64,000 nt of DNA from Actinomycetota bacterium (GTDB taxonomy: Bacteria; Actinomycetota; Acidimicrobiia; IMCC26256; PALSA-610), in NCBI GenBank assembly GCA_003134555.1, contig PLBO01000082.1:387-64386 (forward strand). The letters are read 5' to 3'. Shown here piece by piece: positions 8,406 through 16,972 of this stretch (position 1 is its first letter; each line of letters opens with the position of its first letter). The notes beneath the pieces were generated by a model. That model ran no database searches, had not been told where the DNA came from, and saw only the letters and a program-made list of their open reading frames with translations. A program made the position numbers and the translations under genes.

Positions 8406-9806
8406 ATGACCGTTCCGTTGATCGAATCCGACGTTTTGCAGGAAACGCTCGACCATGCACTGCGCGGCGGCGGCGATTTTGCCGAGGTGTTCGTCGAGGA
8501 TCGGCGTTCCTCGAACGGTCGTTTCGACGACGGTCGGATCGAGGAGCTCGTCTCCGGTCGCGACCGCGGCGCGGGGCTGCGCGTCGTGCGGGGCGAAACC
8601 ACCGGATTCGCGCACACGGCCGACCTGTCGCGTGAAGGATTGCTGCACGCGGCAGAGGCCGCCGCCGGCGCGGCCCGCGGCGTTGGCGGCGGAACCCACA
8701 CGGTTGCGTTGGGAGCGCCGTCGCCGCACCCGATCGCCGCCGGCGTGGTCTTGCCGGAGACGGTCGAGAAGCGCCGCAAGGTCGAGCTCCTCGCGCGCGC
8801 CGACGCCGCGGCGCGCGCCACCGGCAGCGCCGTCACCTCGGTCACCGCGTCGTACGCCGACGCGCGGCGGCGCATCCTCGTTGCCAACTCCGACGGTCTG
8901 CTCGCCGACGACGACCGCGTGCGCACGCGCCTCGCCGTGCAATGTGTCGCGACCGGCGACACCGGGATGCAGACCGGGCACGAGGCGCCCGGGCGCACGA
9001 TGGGCTTCGAGCTGTTCGACAACTTCGCGCCGGAAGATGTCGGCCGGCGCGCCGCGCAGCGCGCGCTCACCCTGCTCGACGCCGTGCCGGCTCCGTCGGG
9101 CCGGCTTCCCGTGGTGCTGAAGCGCGGGGCGGGCGGCGTCTTGTTCCACGAAGCGTGCGGCCACGGTCTGGAGGCCGACCACATCTTGAAGGACGCGTCG
9201 GTGTTCAAGGGGCAGATGGGAACCTCGGTCGCGTCGCCGCTCGTCACGCTCGTCGACGACGGCGGCTACGCCCAAGAGTGGGGAACGCTTGCGATCGACG
9301 ACGAGGGTCACCCCGCGCAACGCAACGTGCTGATCGAGAACGGTGTGCTCACTGACTTCATGTGGGATGTCGTGCGGGCGCGAAAGGCTGGTCGAGCCCC
9401 CAGCGGGAACGGACGGCGCGAGAGCTACCGCCACCTGCCGATGCCGCGGATGACCAATACCTTCGTGCTCGAGGGCGCGACCGACCCCGCCGACATCATT
9501 CGCAACGTCGACTTCGGGATCTACTGCGTGCAGCTCGGAGGCGGTCAGGTCGACCCGGCCACCGGCGACTTCGTGTTCGGCGTGACCGAGGCGTACCTCA
9601 TCGAAAAGGGCGAGGTCACGCGACCGATCCGCGCCGCCCAGCTGATCGGCAACGGTCCCGACGTGCTCCGGATGGTCGACGCGGTGGGCAACGACTTCGA
9701 GACCTGGACCGGGATGTGCGGGAAGCAGGGTCAGAGCGTGCCGGTGTCGTCGGGGCAGCCGACGGTGCTCGTACGGGAGATGACCGTCGGCGGGACCGCG
9801 GCGTGA
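8406..9806 (+). CDS. tldD: Metalloprotease TldD
   Basis: This 466-residue TldD carries the zinc-binding HEACGHGLEADH motif at about residue 250. The rest of the family core follows (GTLAIDDEGHPAQRNVLIENGVLTDFMWD, and the later cysteine region WTGMCGKQGQSVPVS). TldD and TldE form a heterodimeric peptidase that trims unfolded peptides and matures some ribosomal peptides. tldE follows with a GTGA overlap, so the stoichiometric pair is intact. The ATG at 8406 is preceded by GAGG; an ATG at 8391 is a weaker alternative. Confidence 0.95.
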   Translation: MTVPLIESDVLQETLDHALRGGGDFAEVFVEDRRSSNGRFDDGRIEELVSGRDRGAGLRVVRGETTGFAHTADLSREGLLHAAEAAAGAARGVGGGTHTVALGAPSPHPIAAGVVLPETVEKRRKVELLARADAAARATGSAVTSVTASYADARRRILVANSDGLLADDDRVRTRLAVQCVATGDTGMQTGHEAPGRTMGFELFDNFAPEDVGRRAAQRALTLLDAVPAPSGRLPVVLKRGAGGVLFHEACGHGLEADHILKDASVFKGQMGTSVASPLVTLVDDGGYAQEWGTLAIDDEGHPAQRNVLIENGVLTDFMWDVVRARKAGRAPSGNGRRESYRHLPMPRMTNTFVLEGATDPADIIRNVDFGIYCVQLGGGQVDPATGDFVFGVTEAYLIEKGEVTRPIRAAQLIGNGPDVLRMVDAVGNDFETWTGMCGKQGQSVPVSSGQPTVLVREMTVGGTAA

Positions 9807-11158
9807 GTGGAGGCGATCTGCTCGACATCGCCCGCGGCGTCGCGCGTGCAGCACGCGACGGCGAGCAGGTCGAGGCCTACGTCGTGCGCACGCGCGACAC
9901 CGACGTCGAGGTGTTCGGCGGCGAAGTCGAGTCGCTGACGACTGCGAGCGTCGAAGGCGTCGGGATCCGCGTCATCGCGGGCCGGCGCCAGGGACTCGCG
10001 TGGGCCGGTTCGCTCGCAGCCGATGTCATCGACGAGACCCTGCAGGAGGCTCGCGACAACGCCGGCTTCGGCGAGCCCGACGAGTGGTACGGGCTCGCGT
10101 CGCCCGCCGACGTCAACGGAGCCACGCCACCCAAGCTCGATCTGTGGCGCGAGGAGCTCGTTTCGGTGCCGACCGAGGAGAAGGTCCGCATCGCACTCGA
10201 CCTCGAGCGCGCCACGAGGGCCGCCGACACTCGCATCCGCAACGTCGAGTCCGCGAGCTACGGCGACGCCCTCGCGGAGGCCGCGCTCGCGAACTCACTG
10301 GGCGTGGAAGCGCACACGCGGCGCACGACGTGCTCCGCGTCGGCGGTCGCGCTTGCCGACGACGGCTCGGGCACGCAATCGGGCTACGGATTCGTAGCCG
10401 GTCGTACGCTTTCCGACCTCGACCTCGAGTCGATTCCGCGCGATGCCGCGACGCGGGCGTGCCGGTTGCTCGGCGCCAAGCCCGTGCCGGGCCGCCGGAT
10501 TCCGGTGATCCTCGATCCCCTCGTTACCCGCTCCGTCCTCGGTGTGCTGTCGAGTGCGTTCAACGGTGAGTCGATGTTGAAGGGCCGTTCGCTGTTCGCC
10601 GGCCGCACGGGAGAGTTGATAGGCGCCCCGTTCGTGCAGTTGATCGACGACCCCACCGACGCGCGCGCGCTCGGCGCGTCGGAGTTCGACGGCGACGGCG
10701 TCCCTACCCGCCGGAACGCGCTCATCGTCGACGGCGTGATGCAGGGCTTCTTGCACAACGTCTACACCGGCCGGCGCTCGGGCTCGGGAACGACCGCGAG
10801 CGCGACGCGCGGCATCGGGTCGACGCCTGGCGTCGGCGTGCGCGCGTTGCGACTCGAGCCCGGACCGAAGTCGCCCGAGGAGATCATGCGCGGCGCGGGC
10901 GAGGCGTTGTACGTGCAATCGGTGAGCGGGCTGCACTCGGGTACGAACCCGATCAGCGGCGACTTCTCCGTCGGCGCGGAGGGTCTGATGGTCCGCGACG
11001 GCGCGTTCGCGGAGCCGGTGCGCGAGATCACCATCGCGTCCACCCTGCAACGCATGCTGCTCGACATCACGGAGGTGGGCAGCGATCTGATTTTCCTGCC
11101 TGGCGCGGTGGCCGGAATGACGGTCCTCGTCGGCGAGATGACGATGAGCGGCGCTTAG
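9803..11158 (+). CDS. tldE: TldE/PmbA protein, partner of TldD
   Basis: This 451-residue protein is the non-zinc partner subunit. It has the PmbA/TldE layout, with VEVFGGEVESLTTASVEGVGIRVI at the N-terminus and the conserved C-terminal block GLHSGTNPISGDFSVGAEGLMV. It lacks the HExxxH zinc site of TldD, as expected. A GTG start overlaps the tldD stop (GTGA), implying translational coupling. Its stop overlaps the convergent HAD gene by four bases. Confidence 0.95.
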   Translation: MSGGDLLDIARGVARAARDGEQVEAYVVRTRDTDVEVFGGEVESLTTASVEGVGIRVIAGRRQGLAWAGSLAADVIDETLQEARDNAGFGEPDEWYGLASPADVNGATPPKLDLWREELVSVPTEEKVRIALDLERATRAADTRIRNVESASYGDALAEAALANSLGVEAHTRRTTCSASAVALADDGSGTQSGYGFVAGRTLSDLDLESIPRDAATRACRLLGAKPVPGRRIPVILDPLVTRSVLGVLSSAFNGESMLKGRSLFAGRTGELIGAPFVQLIDDPTDARALGASEFDGDGVPTRRNALIVDGVMQGFLHNVYTGRRSGSGTTASATRGIGSTPGVGVRALRLEPGPKSPEEIMRGAGEALYVQSVSGLHSGTNPISGDFSVGAEGLMVRDGAFAEPVREITIASTLQRMLLDITEVGSDLIFLPGAVAGMTVLVGEMTMSGA

Positions 11159-11883
11159 GTCAGTCGTGTTCCGCGGCGCGTGAGGACCAGTTCGAGCTCG
11201 GCGAGCGCGACTTCGGGGTCGACCACGTGCACGGCTTCCATTCCGAAGGCGCGGGCCGCGGCGACGTTCTCGGCGTTGTCGTCGAGGAATACCGCCTCGT
11301 TCGGTGTGATGTTCATGCGCGCGCACGTGAGCTCGTAGATCTCCCGGTCGGGTTTGCGCATCCCGACGTGTGATGAGTCGACGACCTCGTCACACAGCTC
11401 GTCGATCGGGAACATCGCGCGCCAGTTGTCGCCGAACTCCTTGACGTTGTTCGTGAGCAGACCGATACGGAGCCCGCGCACTTTCAGCTCGCGCATCTTG
11501 TGCACCACGGTCCAGTGCACGCCCGGTGCGGTCTGGCGCCAGAACCGGCTGTACGCGTCCATGTCGATCGCTCGTCCGATGACACGCGGCGCCTTCTCGA
11601 CCATGCGCTCGAAGTACGTCTTGATGTCGAGCTGACCCTTCTCGAGCAGGTGCCAGTCGGGCTCGTCCTCGACCTCGCCTTCGGTCTCGGCCGCGTCGGG
11701 ATCGGCGGCCACCGCGTCGGCGACGGCTCGACCTTCGACGCCGATGTACGAAGTGTCGCCGAAGAGCAGCCGCAGCAGTGACCCCTTCGCGTAGCCCTCC
11801 GCTTCCTCGAACGCGCCGATTCCCACGAACAGGGGACTCGAGATCACGCCACCGAAGTCGAAGATGACCGTGCTGATCGTCAC
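11155..11883 (-). CDS. HAD-superfamily hydrolase
   Basis: This 242-residue HAD phosphatase has motif I (VIFDFGGVIS, nucleophile Asp), motif II around IGLLTNNVKEF, and motifs III/IV ending in FLDDNAENVAAARAFG. This resembles the epoxide-hydrolase N-terminal-domain-like / YihX group of HAD-IA phosphatases. An acidic insertion (EDEPDW, preceded by AAETEGEVE) enlarges the cap region. The gene is convergent with tldE and overlaps it by four bases. The substrate is unknown. Confidence 0.88.
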   Translation of the reverse strand: MTISTVIFDFGGVISSPLFVGIGAFEEAEGYAKGSLLRLLFGDTSYIGVEGRAVADAVAADPDAAETEGEVEDEPDWHLLEKGQLDIKTYFERMVEKAPRVIGRAIDMDAYSRFWRQTAPGVHWTVVHKMRELKVRGLRIGLLTNNVKEFGDNWRAMFPIDELCDEVVDSSHVGMRKPDREIYELTCARMNITPNEAVFLDDNAENVAAARAFGMEAVHVVDPEVALAELELVLTRRGTRLT

Positions 11884-11892
11884 AGCGGCAAG

Positions 11893-12585
11893 TTAGCCAC
11901 CCATTGCGGACTGGACCGGCGCGAGCGCGAGCGCGATGTCACCGATCGATGCCGCGTACGCGACCGAGCGGGCTTCTCGTTCGGTGACGAGGAAGGTCAC
12001 CCCGGAGCCGGCACCGTCGGCCGTCGCGCCGGTGTCGCCGGTTTGTGGCGCCCCGGCGAGCGCCAAGACCTGAGCGCCGCGCGCGACCAGCGTCGCTTGC
12101 CCGGGCGAACCGGCGACGGTCGAAATCGTGGGGTCGTAGGTCGCGAGCACGTCGACCACGGAACCGGGCGGTGGCTGGAAGCCGTCCTTGACGAGCACGT
12201 GCACGGCGCGTCGTCCCGCGGGCACGATTCCGTTGGCGCCGGGACCGCTGACGCCCGCGCGGTCGGCCGCGACGAGATGGCGCGCGCCGACGACGTCGTC
12301 CCGCAGCAGCCCGACCGCGACGATTCGACCGACGGCCCCGGCCGGATCACGCAGCGCGTCGGTCGAGACCGTGGTCGACGGTCGCCGCACGGTGTGGACA
12401 TCGCCGACCCCGAGCGTTGTCCCGAGCGGGAGATCGCGTGCCGCGAGTACGACCGTCACGTCGGCGCCGAGACTGCTCGCTCGACGATGCAGCGCTCCGA
12501 GATCTCCGGCGACCACGCGGACCGTCAGCAACATCACCACGATCGCGGCTGCCCATGCGAGAAGTACGCGAGGTGAACGACGCAT
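11893..12585 (-). CDS. SAF-domain protein, CpaB/RcpC-like (pilus assembly)
   Basis: This 230-residue protein has one N-terminal membrane anchor (LLAWAAAIVVMLLTVRVVA). A SAF domain follows (VLAARDLPLGTTLGVGDVHTVRRP ... AVGRIVAVGLLRDDVVGARHL), then a RcpC/CpaB-like C-terminal domain (HVLVKDGFQPPPGSVVDVLATYD). CpaB proteins support Flp/Tad pilus assembly in the cell envelope. No other tad genes lie nearby, so the pilus assignment rests on domain similarity alone. Confidence 0.75.
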   Translation of the reverse strand: MRRSPRVLLAWAAAIVVMLLTVRVVAGDLGALHRRASSLGADVTVVLAARDLPLGTTLGVGDVHTVRRPSTTVSTDALRDPAGAVGRIVAVGLLRDDVVGARHLVAADRAGVSGPGANGIVPAGRRAVHVLVKDGFQPPPGSVVDVLATYDPTISTVAGSPGQATLVARGAQVLALAGAPQTGDTGATADGAGSGVTFLVTEREARSVAYAASIGDIALALAPVQSAMGG

Positions 12586-12699
12586 CTTGTTTCCCCTTCC
12601 GAGACGCGATCCGGAGCGCGATCACGACGACGTGAACCGCGCGCCGCGGACGACGCGAACGGGGGAAGCTCGAGGGAAGCTCCGTGAGGTTAGCGAGCG

Positions 12700-12737
12700 A
12701 TGTTCCTGCCGCCGGCAAAAGGGGAACATTGGGAATG
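12700..12737. promoter_or_regulatory. Inverted repeats in cpaB-like promoter region
   Basis: ATGTTCC (12700-12706) and GGAACAT (12723-12729) form a perfect 7-bp inverted repeat with a 16-bp spacer, about 115 bp upstream of the SAF gene. A second pair, GGGAATG at 12731 and CATTCCC about 35 bp further on, follows immediately. No known regulator consensus is recognised. The 283-bp gap between the SAF gene and mtnP holds nothing else that I can support. Confidence 0.3.
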
Positions 12738-12868
12738 TCGGAGGTTGTCCGAGGGTTGGAAATCTCGGCATTCCCCGCCCCCGGCGCCCCAGTGGCGCCG
12801 CGCGAGTCCCCTGGCCCGCCGGTCATCACCCGCCCGGATCGGTGGGTCAGGGGCACTCGCTTCAAGAT

Positions 12869-13675
12869 TCAACGCTCGTACGCGTGCAGCGGACCTACTG
12901 CGTCGGCACAGCCGCAACCGCTGGGCTCCGACGGCACCTTCGGAAGTAATTCGTCGAGCAGCGCGCGCACGCGGTGCAGGTTTTCCTCGAAGAACGCGAA
13001 CACCTGCGCTTGGGAGACCGGTGCCACGCCGGCGTCGTGCTCGACGCCCGTGTCGTAGTCGGTGACGAGCGCGATCCCCGCGTAGTGCATGCCGAGCTCC
13101 CGGGCGAGATACGCCTCGGGGTACTGCGTCATGTTGACGACGTGCCAGCCCTGCGCGCGATACCAGCGGGATTCTGCGCGCGTGGAAAACCGTGGACCCG
13201 GCACCACCACGACGGTCCCGGTGTCGTGCATCCGCACGCCGACGCGCTCGCCCGCCTCCAGCGCGTGTCGTCCGACGACCGCGCAGTACGGGTCGGCGAA
13301 CGACACGTGGTGCGTGTCGCCCGCGTCGTAGTAGGTGTCGGCGCGGCCCCATGTGCGGTCGACGAGCTGGTCGAGGACCACGAAGTCGCCGGGATGTATG
13401 TCGGGTGAGAGCGAACCCGCGGCGCACGGACCGATCACCTGGCGCACGCCGAGCATCCGCATGGCCCAGAGGTTGGCGCGGGCGGGGACGCGCGCCGGCG
13501 CGTACTCGTGGTCGCGTCCGTGGCGGGGGATGAACGCGACGCGCCGTCCGCCCACGTCGGCGATCGTCACTGGAGCGCTGGGCGCGCCGAACGGCGTCTC
13601 GAGGACGACCTCCTCGACATCGTCGCCGAAGGTGTAGAAGCCCGATCCGCCGAGGACGCCGATCTCCGCTCGCAT
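12869..13675 (-). CDS. mtnP: S-methyl-5'-thioadenosine phosphorylase
   Basis: This 268-residue MTAP/PNP-family enzyme carries the phosphate-binding GGSGFY and PRHGRDHEYAP segments, RFSTRAESRWYRAQG, and the nucleoside site VVNMTQYPEAYLARELG. The purine-recognition motif is TDYD; Asp at this site marks 6-aminopurine (methylthioadenosine) specificity rather than inosine/guanosine. It phosphorolyses MTA to adenine and 5-methylthioribose-1-phosphate in methionine salvage. The C-terminal tail has CGCAD cysteines. It follows fmdB by 21 bp on the same strand, so the two may be co-transcribed from the CIRCE-bearing promoter. Confidence 0.88.
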   Translation of the reverse strand: MRAEIGVLGGSGFYTFGDDVEEVVLETPFGAPSAPVTIADVGGRRVAFIPRHGRDHEYAPARVPARANLWAMRMLGVRQVIGPCAAGSLSPDIHPGDFVVLDQLVDRTWGRADTYYDAGDTHHVSFADPYCAVVGRHALEAGERVGVRMHDTGTVVVVPGPRFSTRAESRWYRAQGWHVVNMTQYPEAYLARELGMHYAGIALVTDYDTGVEHDAGVAPVSQAQVFAFFEENLHRVRALLDELLPKVPSEPSGCGCADAVGPLHAYER

Positions 13676-13696
13676 GCGTTCGGACGCGCCGGCGCG

Positions 13697-14104
13697 CTAC
13701 GCGCTCTTGGCCTCGGAACCGCCCGACGAGCGCGTCGACGTCGAGTCGGTCTTGGGCTTCGACTCGCCCTTGCCCGAAGACCCGGAGTCCGAAGATCCGG
13801 AGCCGGACGACGAGCCCGAGTCGGACGACGAACCCGAGTCGGACGACGAACCGGAGCCGGACGACGAATCGGAGCCGGACGACGCGGCCTCCTTGGTCTT
13901 CTCCCTCGACTTGCCGTTCGAGGAGCCCGAGCGATTGTCGGTCTTGTAGAAACCCGGACCCTTGAGGACGATGCCCGCGGCCGAGAGCACCTTGGAGAGC
14001 TTGCCGCCACACTCGTCGTGCTTCGTGAGGGGCGCGTCGGCGAACGACTGGAACGCCTCGAGCTGCTCGCCGCACTTTGCGCAGCGGTACACGTATGTCG
14101 GCAT
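13697..14104 (-). CDS. FmdB-family zinc-ribbon protein with long Ser/Gly/Asp-rich tail
   Basis: This 135-residue protein starts with the FmdB zinc ribbon, MPTYVYRCAKCGEQLEAFQSF, with the second half in KHDECGGKLSKVLS (three cysteines plus His visible), and a GPGFYKTD motif. From about residue 60 it becomes a disordered tail dominated by Ser, Gly and Asp in repeats such as SDSGSSS, ending in a Lys/Ser stretch. FmdB-like proteins were first seen in formamidase operons; their role is unclear. A perfect CIRCE-type element lies 29 bp upstream of the ATG, so heat-shock control by HrcA is likely. Confidence 0.85.
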   Translation of the reverse strand: MPTYVYRCAKCGEQLEAFQSFADAPLTKHDECGGKLSKVLSAAGIVLKGPGFYKTDNRSGSSNGKSREKTKEAASSGSDSSSGSGSSSDSGSSSDSGSSSGSGSSDSGSSGKGESKPKTDSTSTRSSGGSEAKSA

Positions 14105-14132
14105 GGACTCTCCGTCTGGTCGGTCGCCGCTA

Positions 14133-14159
14133 TTGGCACTCGACGCCTACGAGTGCCAA
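14133..14159. promoter_or_regulatory. CIRCE-type operator (HrcA binding site)
   Basis: TTGGCACTC (14133-14141), a 9-bp spacer, and GAGTGCCAA (14151-14159) form a perfect 9-9-9 inverted repeat. This matches the CIRCE consensus TTAGCACTC-N9-GAGTGCTAA except for a compensated G/C pair. It sits between fmdB (minus, ATG at 14104) and plsY (plus, ATG at 14266), much closer to fmdB. CIRCE normally controls groEL/dnaK operons through HrcA. Confidence 0.85.
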
Positions 14160-14265
14160 TCGTACCGCGCTGACACGGGTTCCCGTCCACGTTCATTGGT
14201 CGACTCCACGTTCCGCTCTCATCCAATCGTTGCGCTGTCGTCTCCTGGGACAGAATGCGTGGTGC

Positions 14266-14853
14266 ATGGTCGCAGTGGCGCTGCTCGTACCCGTGGCCTG
14301 GCTGCTCGGGACCTTTCCGAGCGCCCAGCTCGTCGCGCGAGCGCACGGCCGGGACATTCTGAGCGAGGGTTCGGGCAACCCGGGGGCGTCGAACGTGCAC
14401 CGGCTGCTGGGCTGGCGGGCCGGAGCTTTCGTGTTGCTCCTCGACTTCGCCAAGGGTGCGCTGGCCGCCGGCGCGGGCCTGGTGATCGGGGGGCGGGCGG
14501 GCGCCTGCGTCCTGGGCGTCGCGGCCGTCATCGGACACACGTATCCGCTGTATCGCAAGGGCGGTAAGGGCGTTGCGGCCGCCGGTGGAGCGCTCGTGGT
14601 GCTGTACCCGTTCGTCGTCGTCGGCCTCGGCGTCTGCTGGTTCCTTGTGGCGCGTGTGCTCCACAAGGCGTCGCTCGCGTCGCTCCTGGCGACGATTCTG
14701 TTCCCGGTCGCTGTACTCGTGCTGGGCTATGACCGATGGGAAGTCGGTGTCGTCGGTGGTCTCGCAGTGCTCGTCGTCGCCCGGCACGCCGCGAACATCC
14801 GCCGGTTGCTCCGGCGCGAGGAGATCGATCTGAGCGCGGAACGCAGCGCCTGA
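14266..14853 (+). CDS. plsY: Glycerol-3-phosphate acyltransferase PlsY
   Basis: This 195-residue integral membrane acyltransferase has the PlsY motifs GSGNPGASNVHR and HTYPLYRKGGKGVAAAGG, plus a C-terminal third motif around ARHAANIRRLL. It transfers acyl groups from acyl-phosphate to glycerol-3-phosphate, the first step of phospholipid synthesis. The ATG at 14266 gives a first transmembrane helix beginning at residue 3. galU follows by 9 bp, forming an operon with moeA. Confidence 0.93.
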   Translation: MVAVALLVPVAWLLGTFPSAQLVARAHGRDILSEGSGNPGASNVHRLLGWRAGAFVLLLDFAKGALAAGAGLVIGGRAGACVLGVAAVIGHTYPLYRKGGKGVAAAGGALVVLYPFVVVGLGVCWFLVARVLHKASLASLLATILFPVAVLVLGYDRWEVGVVGGLAVLVVARHAANIRRLLRREEIDLSAERSA

Positions 14854-14862
14854 GGAGGCCGA

Positions 14863-15768
14863 ATGACACGGGTGCGCAAGGCGGTGATACCGGCGGCCGG
14901 ACTGGGGACGCGTTTCCTGCCGGCCACCAAGAGCTCGCCCAAGGAGATGTTGCCGGTCGTCGACAAGCCCGCGATCCAGTACGTCGTCGAAGAGGCTGTG
15001 CGCGCCGGGCTGACCGACATCCTGATCATCACCGGTCGCAACAAGCGCGCGATCGAGGACCACTTCGACCGCAACTTCGAGCTCGAGCATTTCCTCGACA
15101 ACGCGGGCAAGCACGACCTGTTGAAGGAAGTGCAGTTCGCGTCGGATCTCGCCGACATCCACTACGTCCGCCAGCGCGACCCGTTGGGACTCGGTCACGC
15201 CGTGTCGGTCGCGCGTCATCACGTCGGTGACGAGCCGTTCGCGGTGCTGCTTGCCGACGACCTCATGATCGACGACAGCGCGCTGTTGCGCTCGATGCTC
15301 GACGTGCACGAGCTGCAGGGCCGCTCGTGCATCGCGTTCTCGGAAGTCTCGCCGGAGGAGATCTCGTCGTACGGGTGCGTCGAACCGATGCCGAGCGCGT
15401 CGGGGACGGGGCCGGGTTCGGAAGACGGCGTTATCGAGATCCGCCGGGTCGTCGAGAAGCCTCCGCGCGACCAGGCGCCGTCGAACCTGGCGATCATCGG
15501 TCGTTACGTGTTCACGCCGGAGATCTTCACCATGCTCGATCTCATCGTGCCGGGGCGCGGCGGCGAATTGCAGCTGACGGATGCGATCGCGATGTTGCTC
15601 GAGAACGAGAGCGTCTTCGGCTGCAATTGCGGGCAGGGTCGGTACGACGTCGGTCAGAAGATCGACTTCCTGCGCGCCAACGTCGAGATCGCGCTCGACC
15701 GCGCCGACCTCGGGCCGGCCTTCGGCGAATGGCTGCGCGCGTACGTGGCCGGTCGTTGGCCCGAGTGA
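14863..15768 (+). CDS. galU: UTP-glucose-1-phosphate uridylyltransferase
   Basis: This 301-residue nucleotidyltransferase starts with KAVIPAAGLGTRFLPATKSSPKEMLPVVDKPAIQYVVEEA, the GalU signature with the GxGTRxLP nucleotide loop. ADDLMID is the metal-binding site, and the VEKP and GRYVF motifs follow. It makes UDP-glucose for glycolipids, cell-wall glycans and trehalose. It sits between plsY and moeA with short gaps; GAGGAGG precedes the ATG. Confidence 0.95.
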   Translation: MTRVRKAVIPAAGLGTRFLPATKSSPKEMLPVVDKPAIQYVVEEAVRAGLTDILIITGRNKRAIEDHFDRNFELEHFLDNAGKHDLLKEVQFASDLADIHYVRQRDPLGLGHAVSVARHHVGDEPFAVLLADDLMIDDSALLRSMLDVHELQGRSCIAFSEVSPEEISSYGCVEPMPSASGTGPGSEDGVIEIRRVVEKPPRDQAPSNLAIIGRYVFTPEIFTMLDLIVPGRGGELQLTDAIAMLLENESVFGCNCGQGRYDVGQKIDFLRANVEIALDRADLGPAFGEWLRAYVAGRWPE

Positions 15769-15781
15769 TACGCCTGTCGGT

Positions 15782-16972
15782 GTGATCCCGCTCGACGACG
15801 CGCAGTCCACGATCCTCGACGCGGTGACGCCGCTGGCGCCGCGCATGTTCGCGCGCGGCGATGCCCGAGGGCTCGTGCTCGCGCAGGAAGTCGTCGCGCG
15901 CGAGCCGGTTCCGCCGTTCGCCAACACGGGCATGGACGGTTACGCGGTCCGCGCGGCGGACACGCCCGGATCACTTCGGGTGGTCGGTGAGCTCCCGGCC
16001 GGGCGCGCGCCGACGATCGCGGTCGGGCCGGGCGAAGCGATTCGCATCATGACGGGAGCGCCGATGCCGGAAGGCGCCGACGCGGTCGTGATGGTCGAGC
16101 GGACGCGCGTCGAAGGCGACAACGTCGTCGTCGAGGTGGCGAAGCCGGGCGAGCACGTGCGGCTCGCGGGTGGTGACGTCGACGCCGGCCAACTCGTCTT
16201 CGAGCGCGGCACGCTGCTCACGCCTGCGCATCTGGGCGTACTCGCGAGTCTCGACGTGCAAGAGGTGTCGTGTCACCCGCGACCGCGCGTCGTTGTGATC
16301 TCGACCGGCGACGAACTGGTCGAGTGCGGCGCGCTCGACCCGGGTCGCATCCGCGACTCCAACCGGCCGATGCTCCTCGCGCTCGTCGAGGACCTCGGTT
16401 GCGAGGCGATCGACGGCGGCATCGTGGGCGACGACGAGCGCGCGATCACGGCGGCGGTCGAGCACGCGGCCGACACGTGCGACGTCCTGCTGACGAGCGG
16501 CGCGGTGTCGGTCGGCGACTACGACTTCGTGAAGCTCGTGCTGGAACGGGTCGCGAAGCAACGCGGTGGTTCGTCGTTGTGGGCCCAGGTCGCGATCAAA
16601 CCGGCGAAACCGCTCTCGTTCGCGATGCTCGGGCCCGTCCCCGCGTTCGGCCTCCCCGGCAACCCGGTGTCGTCGCGCGTGAGCTTCGAGCTGTTCGCCC
16701 GGCCGGCGCTGCGGAAGCTCGCGGGCCGGGCCGACGTCGCCGCCGAGCCGGTGCTCGCGACCGCGGCGGCGGCGATGCCCCGCCGAGCGGACGGAAAGCT
16801 GCACCTCGACCGCGTGCGAGTGTGGCTGGAGGACGGTCGCTACCGGTGCGAGCGGGCCGGCGCCCAGGCGAGCAACGTGCTGTCGGGGATGGCGGGCGCC
16901 AATGGCTTGGCCCTGTTGGCCGACGGCGAGGGCGTCGACGCCGGTGCCGACGTCAGGGTGCTCCTCCTCTAA
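15782..16972 (+). CDS. moeA: Molybdopterin molybdenumtransferase MoeA
   Basis: This 396-residue MoeA inserts molybdate into adenylated molybdopterin. Visible motifs are NTGMDGYAVR, RIMTGAPMPEGADAVVMVE, the MPT-binding core STGDELVE, TSGAVSVGDYDFVK and FGLPGNPVSSRVSFE. The C-terminal domain IV (LHLDRVRVW) is complete. The GTG at 15782 lies 13 bp after galU. With moaA and moaC downstream it makes a small molybdenum-cofactor cluster. Confidence 0.93.
   Translation: MIPLDDAQSTILDAVTPLAPRMFARGDARGLVLAQEVVAREPVPPFANTGMDGYAVRAADTPGSLRVVGELPAGRAPTIAVGPGEAIRIMTGAPMPEGADAVVMVERTRVEGDNVVVEVAKPGEHVRLAGGDVDAGQLVFERGTLLTPAHLGVLASLDVQEVSCHPRPRVVVISTGDELVECGALDPGRIRDSNRPMLLALVEDLGCEAIDGGIVGDDERAITAAVEHAADTCDVLLTSGAVSVGDYDFVKLVLERVAKQRGGSSLWAQVAIKPAKPLSFAMLGPVPAFGLPGNPVSSRVSFELFARPALRKLAGRADVAAEPVLATAAAAMPRRADGKLHLDRVRVWLEDGRYRCERAGAQASNVLSGMAGANGLALLADGEGVDAGADVRVLLL

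Noticed and set aside
7951..8460. Longer thioesterase start at 8460
   Set aside because: The extra N-terminus overlaps tldD and is not family-like; the GTG at 8337 matches known N-termini.
13674..13949. Asp/Glu/Pro-rich plus-strand frame opposite the FmdB tail
   Set aside because: It is the complement of the Ser/Gly/Asp repeat; no RBS and no independent support.
13567..15933. A 788-codon open frame antisense to plsY, galU and moeA
   Set aside because: Low-complexity Arg/Asp/His-rich translation with no domain, wholly antisense to conserved genes; a high-GC artefact.
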